The notes beneath the pieces were generated by a model. It did no database searches. It worked only from the letters and a program-made list of their open reading frames with translations, and had not been told where the DNA came from. From Anaerolineales bacterium (lineage in GTDB: Bacteria; Chloroflexota; Anaerolineae; Promineifilales; Promineifilaceae), in the NCBI GenBank assembly GCA_020432595.1, contig JAGQGA010000406.1:1-5351 (forward strand): 5,351 bases of DNA. The letters run 5' to 3'. Below are positions 1 through 5,351 of this stretch, in pieces (the stretch's first letter is position 1; the number at the start of each line of letters is the position of its first letter). The position numbers and the translations under genes were made by a program.

Positions 1-282
1 GTAACACGGATCAAGTTAGCGCGGTTAAAAACGGCCGTTAATATCCAGATCCTCACCACTGCCGACAACGAAACCGGTGCCCTGGTTGCCAAACACGCCT
101 TCGGCCTCGCCGTCGCCAGCCCCCTCATCCGCAGCTACCTCATCATGGCCGATGCCTTCCCCGAAGCCATCATCCGCTACTCCGTCAACCACGTTCCCCA
201 CACCATCATCAACGAGCGCGTCCACATCAGCGGCATTATTGACGAGGCTGAGTTACTACGCCAAATCAGCCTCGCCCTCTAA
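1..282 (+). CDS. Thioredoxin-fold domain protein, C-terminal part, lacking a CxxC motif
   Basis: The open frame runs from the window edge to TAA at 280-282 and gives 93 residues. No plausible start is present: the only Met is residue 49, in mid-domain, so the gene begins upstream. The pattern is a thioredoxin/glutaredoxin fold: strand VNIQIL (residues 13-18), a long helix (about 25-40), the stretch ADAFPEAIIRYSV (50-62), the cis-proline loop VPHTIIN (65-71, cis-Pro 66), a beta turn ending at Gly78 and a final helix. This resembles the C-terminal half of two-domain protein disulfide oxidoreductases, in which a segment like IKLARLKTAV precedes the first strand; that comparison is from memory. 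Where CxxC is expected (about residues 21-26) the sequence reads ADNETG, and the 93 residues contain no cysteine at all. Thiol-disulfide exchange by this domain is therefore unlikely; any redox activity would have to lie in the unseen N-terminal part. The stop lies 2 nt from the convergent fabH stop. Confidence 0.75.
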   Translation, partial: VTRIKLARLKTAVNIQILTTADNETGALVAKHAFGLAVASPLIRSYLIMADAFPEAIIRYSVNHVPHTIINERVHISGIIDEAELLRQISLAL

Positions 283-284
283 AT

Positions 285-1460
285 CTACTCTTCGGGATGC
301 TCATGGTGACGCGGCTTTTGTGCATCCCGCATTCGCGCATCGGGCGTGGGCGACCCACCCAAAATGGCACCCCAGCGCCGCCCCCAACGTCGCAGCTTCG
401 ACCGCCCCCGCGCCATCAGGTAGCGCGTCCGCTGTAACTCCCGATCCAGCCGCGACACTTCCGGCGGCGTTACATTCCACTTGATCACGGCCGAAGCCCA
501 CGTCAGACCGCCTCCAAACCCCACAAACACAATGTTGTCATCCGGCTTTAGCCGCCCTTGCTCCACCGCCTCACATAATGCCAGCGGAATCGAAGCCGCC
601 GACGTGTTACCCACACGGTCAACATTCAGAAAAAATTTGTCCTGTGAAATCTTAAGCCTCTTGGCTGCCGTTTCGATAATACGGGTGTTGGCCTGGTGCG
701 GCACAATTAACGCCACGTCATTGATGGTCAACCCGGCTCGCCGCAGCGCATCGAGGATAGAGCTGCTGATAACCTGGGTGGCAAAACGGAACACTTGACG
801 GCCGTTCATCGAAATCGTGTTCTTCTGCCCATTAGGGCTGTAGTCCGCCAGCATCGGCAGCGGGCTGTGGTAAACGGCCGGTAAATTCAGCACATCGCCA
901 CCCGACCCATCTGACCGCAGCACCGCAGAGAGGACTCCACCCGGCACATCCGACCGCTTCAGCACCACCGCCCCCGCCCCATCGCCAAACAAAATACAGG
1001 TTCCCCGGTCGTTCCAGTCCAGCACCCGCGACATCGTTTCCGCCCCAATCACTAACGCATTCCGTACCGACTCGGTGGCAATGGCGTTGTGAGCCATGCT
1101 GAGGCCATAAACAAAGCCAGAACAGGCGGCGCTCAAATCAAAAGCACCTGCGGCGGTTGCCCCCAGTAAATCCTGCACCTGGCACGCCGTTGAGGGGAAA
1201 TTGTATTCCGGCGTAGAGGTTGCCACAATAATCAGCTCTATTTGCGACGGGTGCATGTCAGCCACAGCCAAAGCCCGCGCTGCCGCCTCAAACGCCAGCG
1301 TTGCCGTCGTCTCTTCCGTGTCGGCAATGCGACGCTCCCGAATACCTGTCCGCGTATAAATCCACTCGTCGGAAGTCTCCACCATTTCGGCGATGTCGTC
1401 GTTGGTTAGGACACGCTCCGGCAGGTAACTACCCCAACCGACAATGTGTGCATATTTCAT
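285..1460 (-). CDS. fabH: Beta-ketoacyl-ACP synthase III (FabH), with a basic C-terminal extension
   Basis: FabH condenses an acyl-CoA primer (usually acetyl-CoA) with malonyl-ACP, the initiating step of type II fatty acid synthesis in the cytoplasm. The 391-residue product begins with the typical GWGSYLPERVLTN and SDEWIYTRTGIRERRIA blocks. The catalytic triad is complete: Cys113 in SAACSGF, His255 in VPHQAN and Asn285 in RVGNTSAAS. The glycine-rich GFGGGLTWAS block (about 315-323) closes the thiolase fold. FabH proteins usually end just after this, at about 320-335 residues; here about 60 more follow. Residues 335-368 are rich in Arg/Lys and look amphipathic, and the end is hydrophilic (HHEHPEE). 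The ATG at 1458-1460 is supported by GAGG six nt upstream. It is divergent from the peptidase genes and convergent with the thioredoxin-fold gene. No other fatty-acid synthesis genes are in the window. The enzyme identification is firm; primer preference cannot be read from the sequence, and a FabH-like synthase for another pathway is possible. Confidence 0.95.
   Translation of the reverse strand: MKYAHIVGWGSYLPERVLTNDDIAEMVETSDEWIYTRTGIRERRIADTEETTATLAFEAAARALAVADMHPSQIELIIVATSTPEYNFPSTACQVQDLLGATAAGAFDLSAACSGFVYGLSMAHNAIATESVRNALVIGAETMSRVLDWNDRGTCILFGDGAGAVVLKRSDVPGGVLSAVLRSDGSGGDVLNLPAVYHSPLPMLADYSPNGQKNTISMNGRQVFRFATQVISSSILDALRRAGLTINDVALIVPHQANTRIIETAAKRLKISQDKFFLNVDRVGNTSAASIPLALCEAVEQGRLKPDDNIVFVGFGGGLTWASAVIKWNVTPPEVSRLDRELQRTRYLMARGRSKLRRWGRRWGAILGGSPTPDARMRDAQKPRHHEHPEE
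293..329. repeat. Inverted repeat at the convergent gene ends, within the fabH 3' end
   Basis: CGGGATGC at 293-300 is perfectly repeated inverted as GCATCCCG at 322-329, leaving a 21-nt loop. It sits within the last codons of fabH, just past the stop of the opposing thioredoxin-fold gene, where a terminator for that gene would have to lie because the stops are 2 nt apart. The loop is long and no T-run follows on the plus side, so it is at best a weak or Rho-assisted terminator; it may be chance. Confidence 0.25.
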
Positions 1461-1466
1461 AGCTAT

Positions 1467-1470
1467 CCTC
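1467..1470 (-). promoter_or_regulatory. Ribosome binding site of fabH
   Basis: Read on the minus strand the sequence before the fabH start is TAGAGGATAGCT-ATG. GAGG is a good Shine-Dalgarno core six nt from the ATG and fixes this start, which also matches the usual FabH N-terminus. Confidence 0.7.
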
Positions 1471-1490
1471 TACAAACTTTCTCAAAATGC

Positions 1491-1503
1491 AGTTTAATAA
1501 ACT
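1491..1503. repeat. Perfect 13-nt palindrome in the divergent intergenic region
   Basis: AGTTTAATAAACT has two 6-nt arms (AGTTTA / TAAACT) around a single central A. It lies 30 nt upstream of the fabH start. On the minus strand it contains TATTAA, a 4/6 match to a -10 box, but the only -35-like sequence (TTGCGG, 1515-1520) is at a short 15-nt spacing, so a fabH promoter here is tentative. The palindrome could be an operator for a dimeric regulator of fabH, or simply an AT-rich promoter segment. I recognise no known operator consensus. Confidence 0.3.
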
Positions 1504-1524
1504 AACCCAGCGACCCGCAATCCG

Positions 1525-1555
1525 TTGCGCCCACTATCCCTTTTTCCGCTATAAT
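1525..1555 (+). promoter_or_regulatory. Candidate sigma-70-type promoter of the peptidase operon
   Basis: A perfect -10 hexamer TATAAT lies at 1550-1555. The best -35 candidate is TTGCGC at 1525-1530, with a long 19-nt spacer and only TTG matching, so the promoter would be -10 driven. Transcription would start near 1562 and give a leader of about 48 nt before the ATG at 1610. This placement argues against translation starting at the upstream in-frame ATG at 1487. Confidence 0.45.
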
Positions 1556-1609
1556 CCACCTTGCTATTGGCGGCCTTTTTCAAGGTCACCAGCACGGCAT
1601 GATGAAGTA

Positions 1610-3502
1610 ATGAGACACGTTTTGTATTTGTTTAGCTTTCGGGTGGGTCGCCGGCAAGGATTTTGGCTTTTATTCGGCCTGTTGCTGGGCTGCCGTTTAT
1701 ACCCAACGGCCGATTTTACCCCAATTCCGCTGCTTGTCACAGAACCACCACCAGATATTGCCTATGACTCATTAACGGCCGTTTCCACCGCCACCTTCCC
1801 CAGCAGCGACCCCGCCCAACTCGCCAGCCAGTTCAACCACACACCCCTACAGCGCACTGCCCGCAGCCAACCCATGACCTACCAAGTTGGTGACATTGCC
1901 ACCTTTTGGGTGACGAACAACGACACCGGCGAAAAACGCCAAATCAGTGCCGAACTCGTCTACCGCTCCGACGCGCTCAATCTTTGGTTGGAAAGCGGGC
2001 AGCGCGGACGCGGGCTGGCCGAAGCCGCCACACGCATCGAGCAGCAAATTTTGCCCACCAACCGCACCTTTTTCGGCCGCGAATGGCAGCCCGGCATAGA
2101 TGGGGATCTCCGACTCAACATCCTTCATGCCCGCCAACTGGGCAGCAACATTGCCGCTGCTTTTTACCTTTCGGATGAATACACGCAAACGGTCAACCCG
2201 TTTTCCAACGAACGCGAAATCCTTTATGTCAATCTCGATGCCGTTACCATCAACAGCGATGATTATTTTGCCGCCGTTGCCCACGAACTCCAGCACCTTA
2301 TCCAGTGGCACACCGATAGCAACGAAGACCTCTGGCTCAACGAAGGGTTATCTGAACTGGCTGTCCATCTCAACGGGCTGCCGACCAACCGCGAACGGGC
2401 CTATGTGCGGCAAACAGATTTGCCGCTGACGGCATTGAGCCAGGAGCCAGAGGTGGCGGAAGGCCATTACGCTGCTGCTTTTCTCTTCGCCACCTACTTT
2501 TTTGACCGCTTTGGCGCAGAGGCAACGCAGGCATTGGTGCGGGATGGGGAAAACGGCCGTTTTTCCCTCAACACCCTCCTTGCCCCCCACGCCCTCACCT
2601 TCGACGACCTCTTTGCCGACTGGCTGGTGGCAAATTATTTGAACGGCATTGAGCAAGGGCATGGCGTATACCAATACCAAACCATTGCCCTGCCCCCCAT
2701 CAAGGCAAACACCATGCCCCACAGCGGCACCGCCAGCGTCAACCAGTACGGGGCAGATTTTTGGCGCATCGAAAATGATGCGCCGGTCACGCTCCAATTC
2801 ACCGGCTCGCGCCAAACCCCGTTGATAAATGCCAACCCCCACAGCGGCCAGCGCGTTTGGGCCACGCTCCCCGGCGATGGCTCTGACCAAACCCTCAGCC
2901 GCACCTTTGACCTAGCGGGGCTAAGCGAGGCGACGTTTTCCTTTTGGACGTGGTATGATATTGAGGAAGGTTGGGATTATGGCTATCTGGCACTGTCGAG
3001 CGACAACGGCCGTTCCTGGGAACTGCTGGCAACGGCAAACAGCCAAACCGACAACCCGCACGGCAACAGCTTTGGCCCCGGCTACACGGGCAGCAGTGGG
3101 GGATGGGTGCAGCAAACGGCCGTTCTTACCCCCTACGCCGGCCAAACCGTGCAACTGCGCTTCCACTACCTCACCGACGGCGCGGTGCAAGGGCAAGGCT
3201 GGCTCCTTGACGACATCGCCCTGCCGGAGTTAGGCTACCACGCCGATTTTGAACAGGACAACGGCGGCTGGGAAGGAGCGGGGTTTACCCACACCGGCCT
3301 TGTGCTGCCGCAGCAATTTATCATTCAACAGCTTTTGCTGGGGGAAAATGGGGTGGACATAACACGGCTGTCGTTAGATAATGCCCAGCAAGGCACGTGG
3401 ACACTGCCACTAGACAGTACCACACCGCAGGCAGTGATCATTGTTTCTGGGGCAACGCCCGTTACTCGCCAGCCTACGGCCTATACGTTTGAATGGAAGT
3501 AA
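1610..3502 (+). CDS. Predicted lipoprotein zinc metallopeptidase (gluzincin type) with InhA-like C-terminal domain
   Basis: The 630-residue product starts with a lipoprotein signal peptide: basic n-region (Arg11-Arg15), hydrophobic core 18-27 and lipobox LLLGC with Cys28 as the likely lipidated residue. An in-frame ATG at 1487 would add 41 residues without protein character and would place TATAAT inside the gene, so I prefer 1610, although no strong Shine-Dalgarno precedes it. The zinc site is HELQH (His225, Glu226, His229), with Glu245 in WLNEGLSE as probable third ligand: a clan MA gluzincin arrangement, M30-like in my reading. Residues about 91-128 form a beta-rich N-terminal region; HYAAAFLFATYF (286-297) follows the zinc site. 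Residues 373-425 are a linker beta domain. Residues 428-540 resemble the MAM-like beta-sandwich of immune inhibitor A (M6) peptidases: WYDIEEGWDYGYL, SSDNGRSWELL, GWLLDDIAL. A terminal module with GFTHTGLVLPQQF follows. It probably acts outside the membrane on proteins; its substrate is unknown. It is first in an operon with its paralogue 7 nt downstream. Confidence 0.85.
   Translation: MRHVLYLFSFRVGRRQGFWLLFGLLLGCRLYPTADFTPIPLLVTEPPPDIAYDSLTAVSTATFPSSDPAQLASQFNHTPLQRTARSQPMTYQVGDIATFWVTNNDTGEKRQISAELVYRSDALNLWLESGQRGRGLAEAATRIEQQILPTNRTFFGREWQPGIDGDLRLNILHARQLGSNIAAAFYLSDEYTQTVNPFSNEREILYVNLDAVTINSDDYFAAVAHELQHLIQWHTDSNEDLWLNEGLSELAVHLNGLPTNRERAYVRQTDLPLTALSQEPEVAEGHYAAAFLFATYFFDRFGAEATQALVRDGENGRFSLNTLLAPHALTFDDLFADWLVANYLNGIEQGHGVYQYQTIALPPIKANTMPHSGTASVNQYGADFWRIENDAPVTLQFTGSRQTPLINANPHSGQRVWATLPGDGSDQTLSRTFDLAGLSEATFSFWTWYDIEEGWDYGYLALSSDNGRSWELLATANSQTDNPHGNSFGPGYTGSSGGWVQQTAVLTPYAGQTVQLRFHYLTDGAVQGQGWLLDDIALPELGYHADFEQDNGGWEGAGFTHTGLVLPQQFIIQQLLLGENGVDITRLSLDNAQQGTWTLPLDSTTPQAVIIVSGATPVTRQPTAYTFEWK
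3495..3499 (+). promoter_or_regulatory. Ribosome binding site of the second peptidase, inside the end of the first
   Basis: GGAAG lies 10 nt upstream of the ATG at 3510 and overlaps the last codons of the preceding gene, whose TAA is at 3500-3502. With only 7 nt between stop and start there is no room for a separate promoter or terminator, which points to co-transcription and probably translational coupling. Confidence 0.5.
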
Positions 3503-3509
3503 GCACGCT

Positions 3510-5351
3510 ATGCAGCGAACCATCTCCCCCCTTCATCTCTTCATTTTTGGCTGTCTTGGCCTGCTGGCATGTCTGGCGATGATGCTGGTGGGTGCAGTCG
3601 GTTACTTTATTTTGGCCGATGATCCCACGCCAGAAGTGGCAATAGCTTCTCCTGCGCCGCTACCAACGATGACAACGCCGCTGGCATCAGCGCCAACCCC
3701 GCTGCCCCCAACGGCCGTTCCTGCCTCCCCCACCGCCACCACGCTCAACACCAACCCCAGCTTCGGCCGGCCGACCGTTGCCAATGATGACCAAAACAGC
3801 AAGCTCCAGCCAACCCCCCTTCCCACCCTGGCCGTCAACCCACCCGCCGCCATCATCCAGCAGCCCGTCCCTCCCTACGCTGCCGCCAATTTAGACGCAC
3901 TGCTGGGAGCCACCTACCCGCCGCACAACTATTTTGATGCCGTCGAACGGTTAGCACTGCTTGACCTCGGCTCACGCACCGTTACCAAGCCCTCTTACGA
4001 GGTTGGCGACCGTGAAACCTTTTTTGCCGGGGAAAACAAAGTTGAAGCCAAACTGATGGCTGCCACCGACCACGCTTACTTTTGGGTGGAAACAAGCCTC
4101 AACTTTGACCAAGAAGATGTAGACTTTGCCGCTGAACAGCTTGAAAGCTATTACTACCCGCTGGTCAGCGACCTCTTTGGCGAGGCGTGGCAGCCAGGGG
4201 TGGACAACGACCCCCACTTCTCTATTTTGCACCTCGATGATGTAGACAACAGCGATGAGTTAGGCTACTTCACCGACCTCGACGAATATCCGCGTACCCT
4301 CTACAGCGACTCTAACGAACAGGAGATGATTTATCTCAACATGTCGCAGTTGGAGCTAAATGAAGACCTGTACTTTGGCACGCTGGTGCATGAGATGCAG
4401 CATTTGTCGCAGTGGCACATTGACCCTAACGAAACGGCTTGGCTCAATGAGGGAATTTCGCAGCTTGTAGAGCTGTATGTGGGGCTAGATACGGTGGATA
4501 CGGCTCCCTATCTGGAAGCACCAGAAGTTGGGCTTAACTCGTGGTCATATGATGAGCAGACAATTGATGCCCATTATGCCAATGCGTATCTGTTTTCGGT
4601 GTATTTTTGGGAGCAGTTGGGGGAAACGGCCGTTCGTGAATTGGTGCGTCATCCGGCCAACGGGCTGGCTGCAGTCTGGGATTTGCTCCCCAAATATGAT
4701 GCCCGTTCGCTAAGTGAGTTTGTGCTGGATTGGGCGGTGGCCGTTTATTTGGATGACCCGACAGCGGGTACTGCATATGGGTTTAGGGAGCTGGATTTGG
4801 AACGGCCGTCTTTCATCCACCAAATCCGCCTGCCCAACCGCGAAATCACGGGCACGCTTGACCCGTTTGGCGTGCATTACTACGATCTTTTCTTTCCCGG
4901 TTTAACCACCATCACCTTTGTCGGTGACACCACGGCTACGCTGTTTGATGACCCGACCAATGAACATGGCACCGTCTGGTTTGCGGCGGATGACAATGAG
5001 GTGAATGGGCAATTAACGGCCGTTTTCGACCTCCGCAGCCTCGACACCGCCACCCTCACGTTTGATGCCTGGTATGATCTGGAAGAAGAGTGGGACTTTG
5101 GCTACGTTTCCGTTTCCACCGACGGTGGCGATAATTGGGAACTGCTGCTGCCCGGCCACGGCGTAGAAGGAACCTATGGGCCGGGGTTTAACGGCCGTTC
5201 GGCTGATACCCCCGATGCTCACAACGGCTGGGTCAGCGAAACCATCTACCTCGATGACTACGCCGGGCAACTCATCCTGCTGCGCTTTGAGCTTTTTACC
5301 GACTCTTCCGGCCCCAGTCGCGGCCTCGCCCTCGACAACATCGCCATAGAC
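3510..5351 (+). CDS. Predicted membrane-anchored zinc metallopeptidase, paralogue of the upstream gene (3' end outside window)
   Basis: The frame is open from ATG 3510 to the window end: 614 codons with no stop. Residues 8-36 form one long hydrophobic segment after Arg3 and before Asp37-Asp38, so a signal anchor with the body outside is likely. An LLAC sequence (Cys21) resembles a lipobox but is followed by 15 more apolar residues. Residues 38-123 are a low-complexity stalk rich in Pro, Thr, Ala and Ser. The catalytic domain starts near YEVGDRETFF and carries HEMQH (His294, Glu295, His298) and Glu314 in AWLNEGISQ, with the same spacing as the upstream peptidase. HYANAYLFSVYF follows. Before the zinc site both proteins share an E-Y-x2-T-x4-SNE-x-E block. 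Residues about 500-614 are the InhA/MAM-like beta-sandwich (WYDLEEEWDFGYV, DNWELL, GLALDNIAI), cut by the window edge. By comparison with the upstream gene about 90 residues may be missing. It is probably an extracellular, cell-attached protease; its substrate is unknown. Confidence 0.85.
   Translation, partial: MQRTISPLHLFIFGCLGLLACLAMMLVGAVGYFILADDPTPEVAIASPAPLPTMTTPLASAPTPLPPTAVPASPTATTLNTNPSFGRPTVANDDQNSKLQPTPLPTLAVNPPAAIIQQPVPPYAAANLDALLGATYPPHNYFDAVERLALLDLGSRTVTKPSYEVGDRETFFAGENKVEAKLMAATDHAYFWVETSLNFDQEDVDFAAEQLESYYYPLVSDLFGEAWQPGVDNDPHFSILHLDDVDNSDELGYFTDLDEYPRTLYSDSNEQEMIYLNMSQLELNEDLYFGTLVHEMQHLSQWHIDPNETAWLNEGISQLVELYVGLDTVDTAPYLEAPEVGLNSWSYDEQTIDAHYANAYLFSVYFWEQLGETAVRELVRHPANGLAAVWDLLPKYDARSLSEFVLDWAVAVYLDDPTAGTAYGFRELDLERPSFIHQIRLPNREITGTLDPFGVHYYDLFFPGLTTITFVGDTTATLFDDPTNEHGTVWFAADDNEVNGQLTAVFDLRSLDTATLTFDAWYDLEEEWDFGYVSVSTDGGDNWELLLPGHGVEGTYGPGFNGRSADTPDAHNGWVSETIYLDDYAGQLILLRFELFTDSSGPSRGLALDNIAID

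Larger units (their letters stand above)
30..5199. repeat. Dispersed highly iterated palindrome AACGGCCGTT (11 copies of the ACGGCCGT core)
   Basis: Exact ACGGCCGT cores begin at 31, 798, 1775, 2553, 3006, 3116, 3711, 4626, 4802, 5016 and 5191. Nine are embedded in the full 10-nt palindrome AACGGCCGTT; those at 798 and 4802 have one changed flank (AACGGCCGTC in one orientation). One-mismatch relatives begin at 487, 874 and 1706. All exact copies are inside coding sequence. Six are read as Thr-Ala-Val, four as Asn-Gly-Arg (one of them in fabH on the minus strand) and one as Arg-Pro. An 8-mer is expected about 0.1 times in this length. The pattern is comparable to the HIP1 palindrome of cyanobacteria; its function here is unknown (methylation target, protein binding or mutational drive are all possible). 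Confidence 0.85.

Noticed and set aside
346..358. Short hairpin GTGGG-CGA-CCCAC as a possible terminator
   Set aside because: Only five base pairs, no T-run, and it is inside fabH coding sequence; likely chance in GC-rich DNA.
77..484. Plus-strand open frame rich in Ser, Pro and Ala
   Set aside because: It overlaps the thioredoxin-fold gene and the fabH 3' end in other frames and has low-complexity composition typical of a shadow frame in GC-rich DNA.
1847..2311. Minus-strand open frame opposite the first peptidase (and a similar one at 2348-2890)
   Set aside because: Both lie opposite a well-supported metallopeptidase domain, have no recognisable domain and no ribosome binding site.
3766..3785. 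GGCCGGCC cluster as another copy of the iterated palindrome
   Set aside because: It shares the GGCCG core but not the ACGGCCGT sequence; kept out of the count.
3602..3856. Minus-strand open frame opposite the stalk of the second peptidase
   Set aside because: It mirrors the Pro/Thr-rich repeat-like coding region and gives a Gly/Val-rich product with no start signal.
1..5351. Mobile element, CRISPR array, defence system or tRNA
   Set aside because: No terminal repeats, regularly spaced direct repeats, transposase, integrase or cloverleaf-like sequence was seen on either strand.

Overview
The window looks like chromosomal sequence from a free-living bacterium of moderately high GC (mid-to-upper 50s % by eye). 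Gene content and style (secreted gluzincin peptidases with immune-inhibitor-A-like C-terminal domains, a two-domain-type thioredoxin fold, Pro/Thr-rich surface linkers) remind me of Chloroflexota (Anaerolineae-like). That assignment is an impression from protein style, not a demonstrated placement. No tRNA, rRNA, CRISPR array, transposase or phage gene is visible.

Layout: (1) 1-282, plus strand: the 3' end of a gene for a thioredoxin-fold domain that keeps the cis-proline loop but has no cysteine. (2) 285-1460, minus strand: a complete fabH (beta-ketoacyl-ACP synthase III) with an intact Cys-His-Asn triad and an unusual basic C-terminal tail of about 60 residues. Its stop codon lies 2 nt from the stop of the first gene, tail to tail. 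(3) 1461-1609: a compact divergent intergenic region with a perfect TATAAT hexamer facing right and a 13-nt palindrome near the fabH side. (4) 1610-3502, plus: a predicted lipoprotein zinc metallopeptidase. (5) 3510 to the window end, plus: a second, paralogous metallopeptidase, cut by the window edge, starting 7 nt after the first and surely co-transcribed with it.

The two peptidases share the zinc site HExxH followed by Glu at identical spacing, and the same order of domains: N-terminal region, catalytic domain, linker beta domain, MAM/InhA-like beta-sandwich. They differ at the N-terminus: a lipobox in the first, a transmembrane anchor followed by a Pro/Thr-rich stalk in the second. They look like a surface-attached protease pair. 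fabH is divergent from them and need not be functionally related.

The most striking signal is not a gene. The 8-nt palindrome ACGGCCGT occurs 11 times in 5.35 kb (9 times as the 10-nt palindrome AACGGCCGTT), against roughly 0.1 expected for an 8-mer. It lies in all four genes, is read in all three codon phases, and sits at non-homologous positions in the two paralogues. It behaves like a highly iterated genomic palindrome comparable to cyanobacterial HIP1, imposed on the coding sequence rather than produced by protein conservation.
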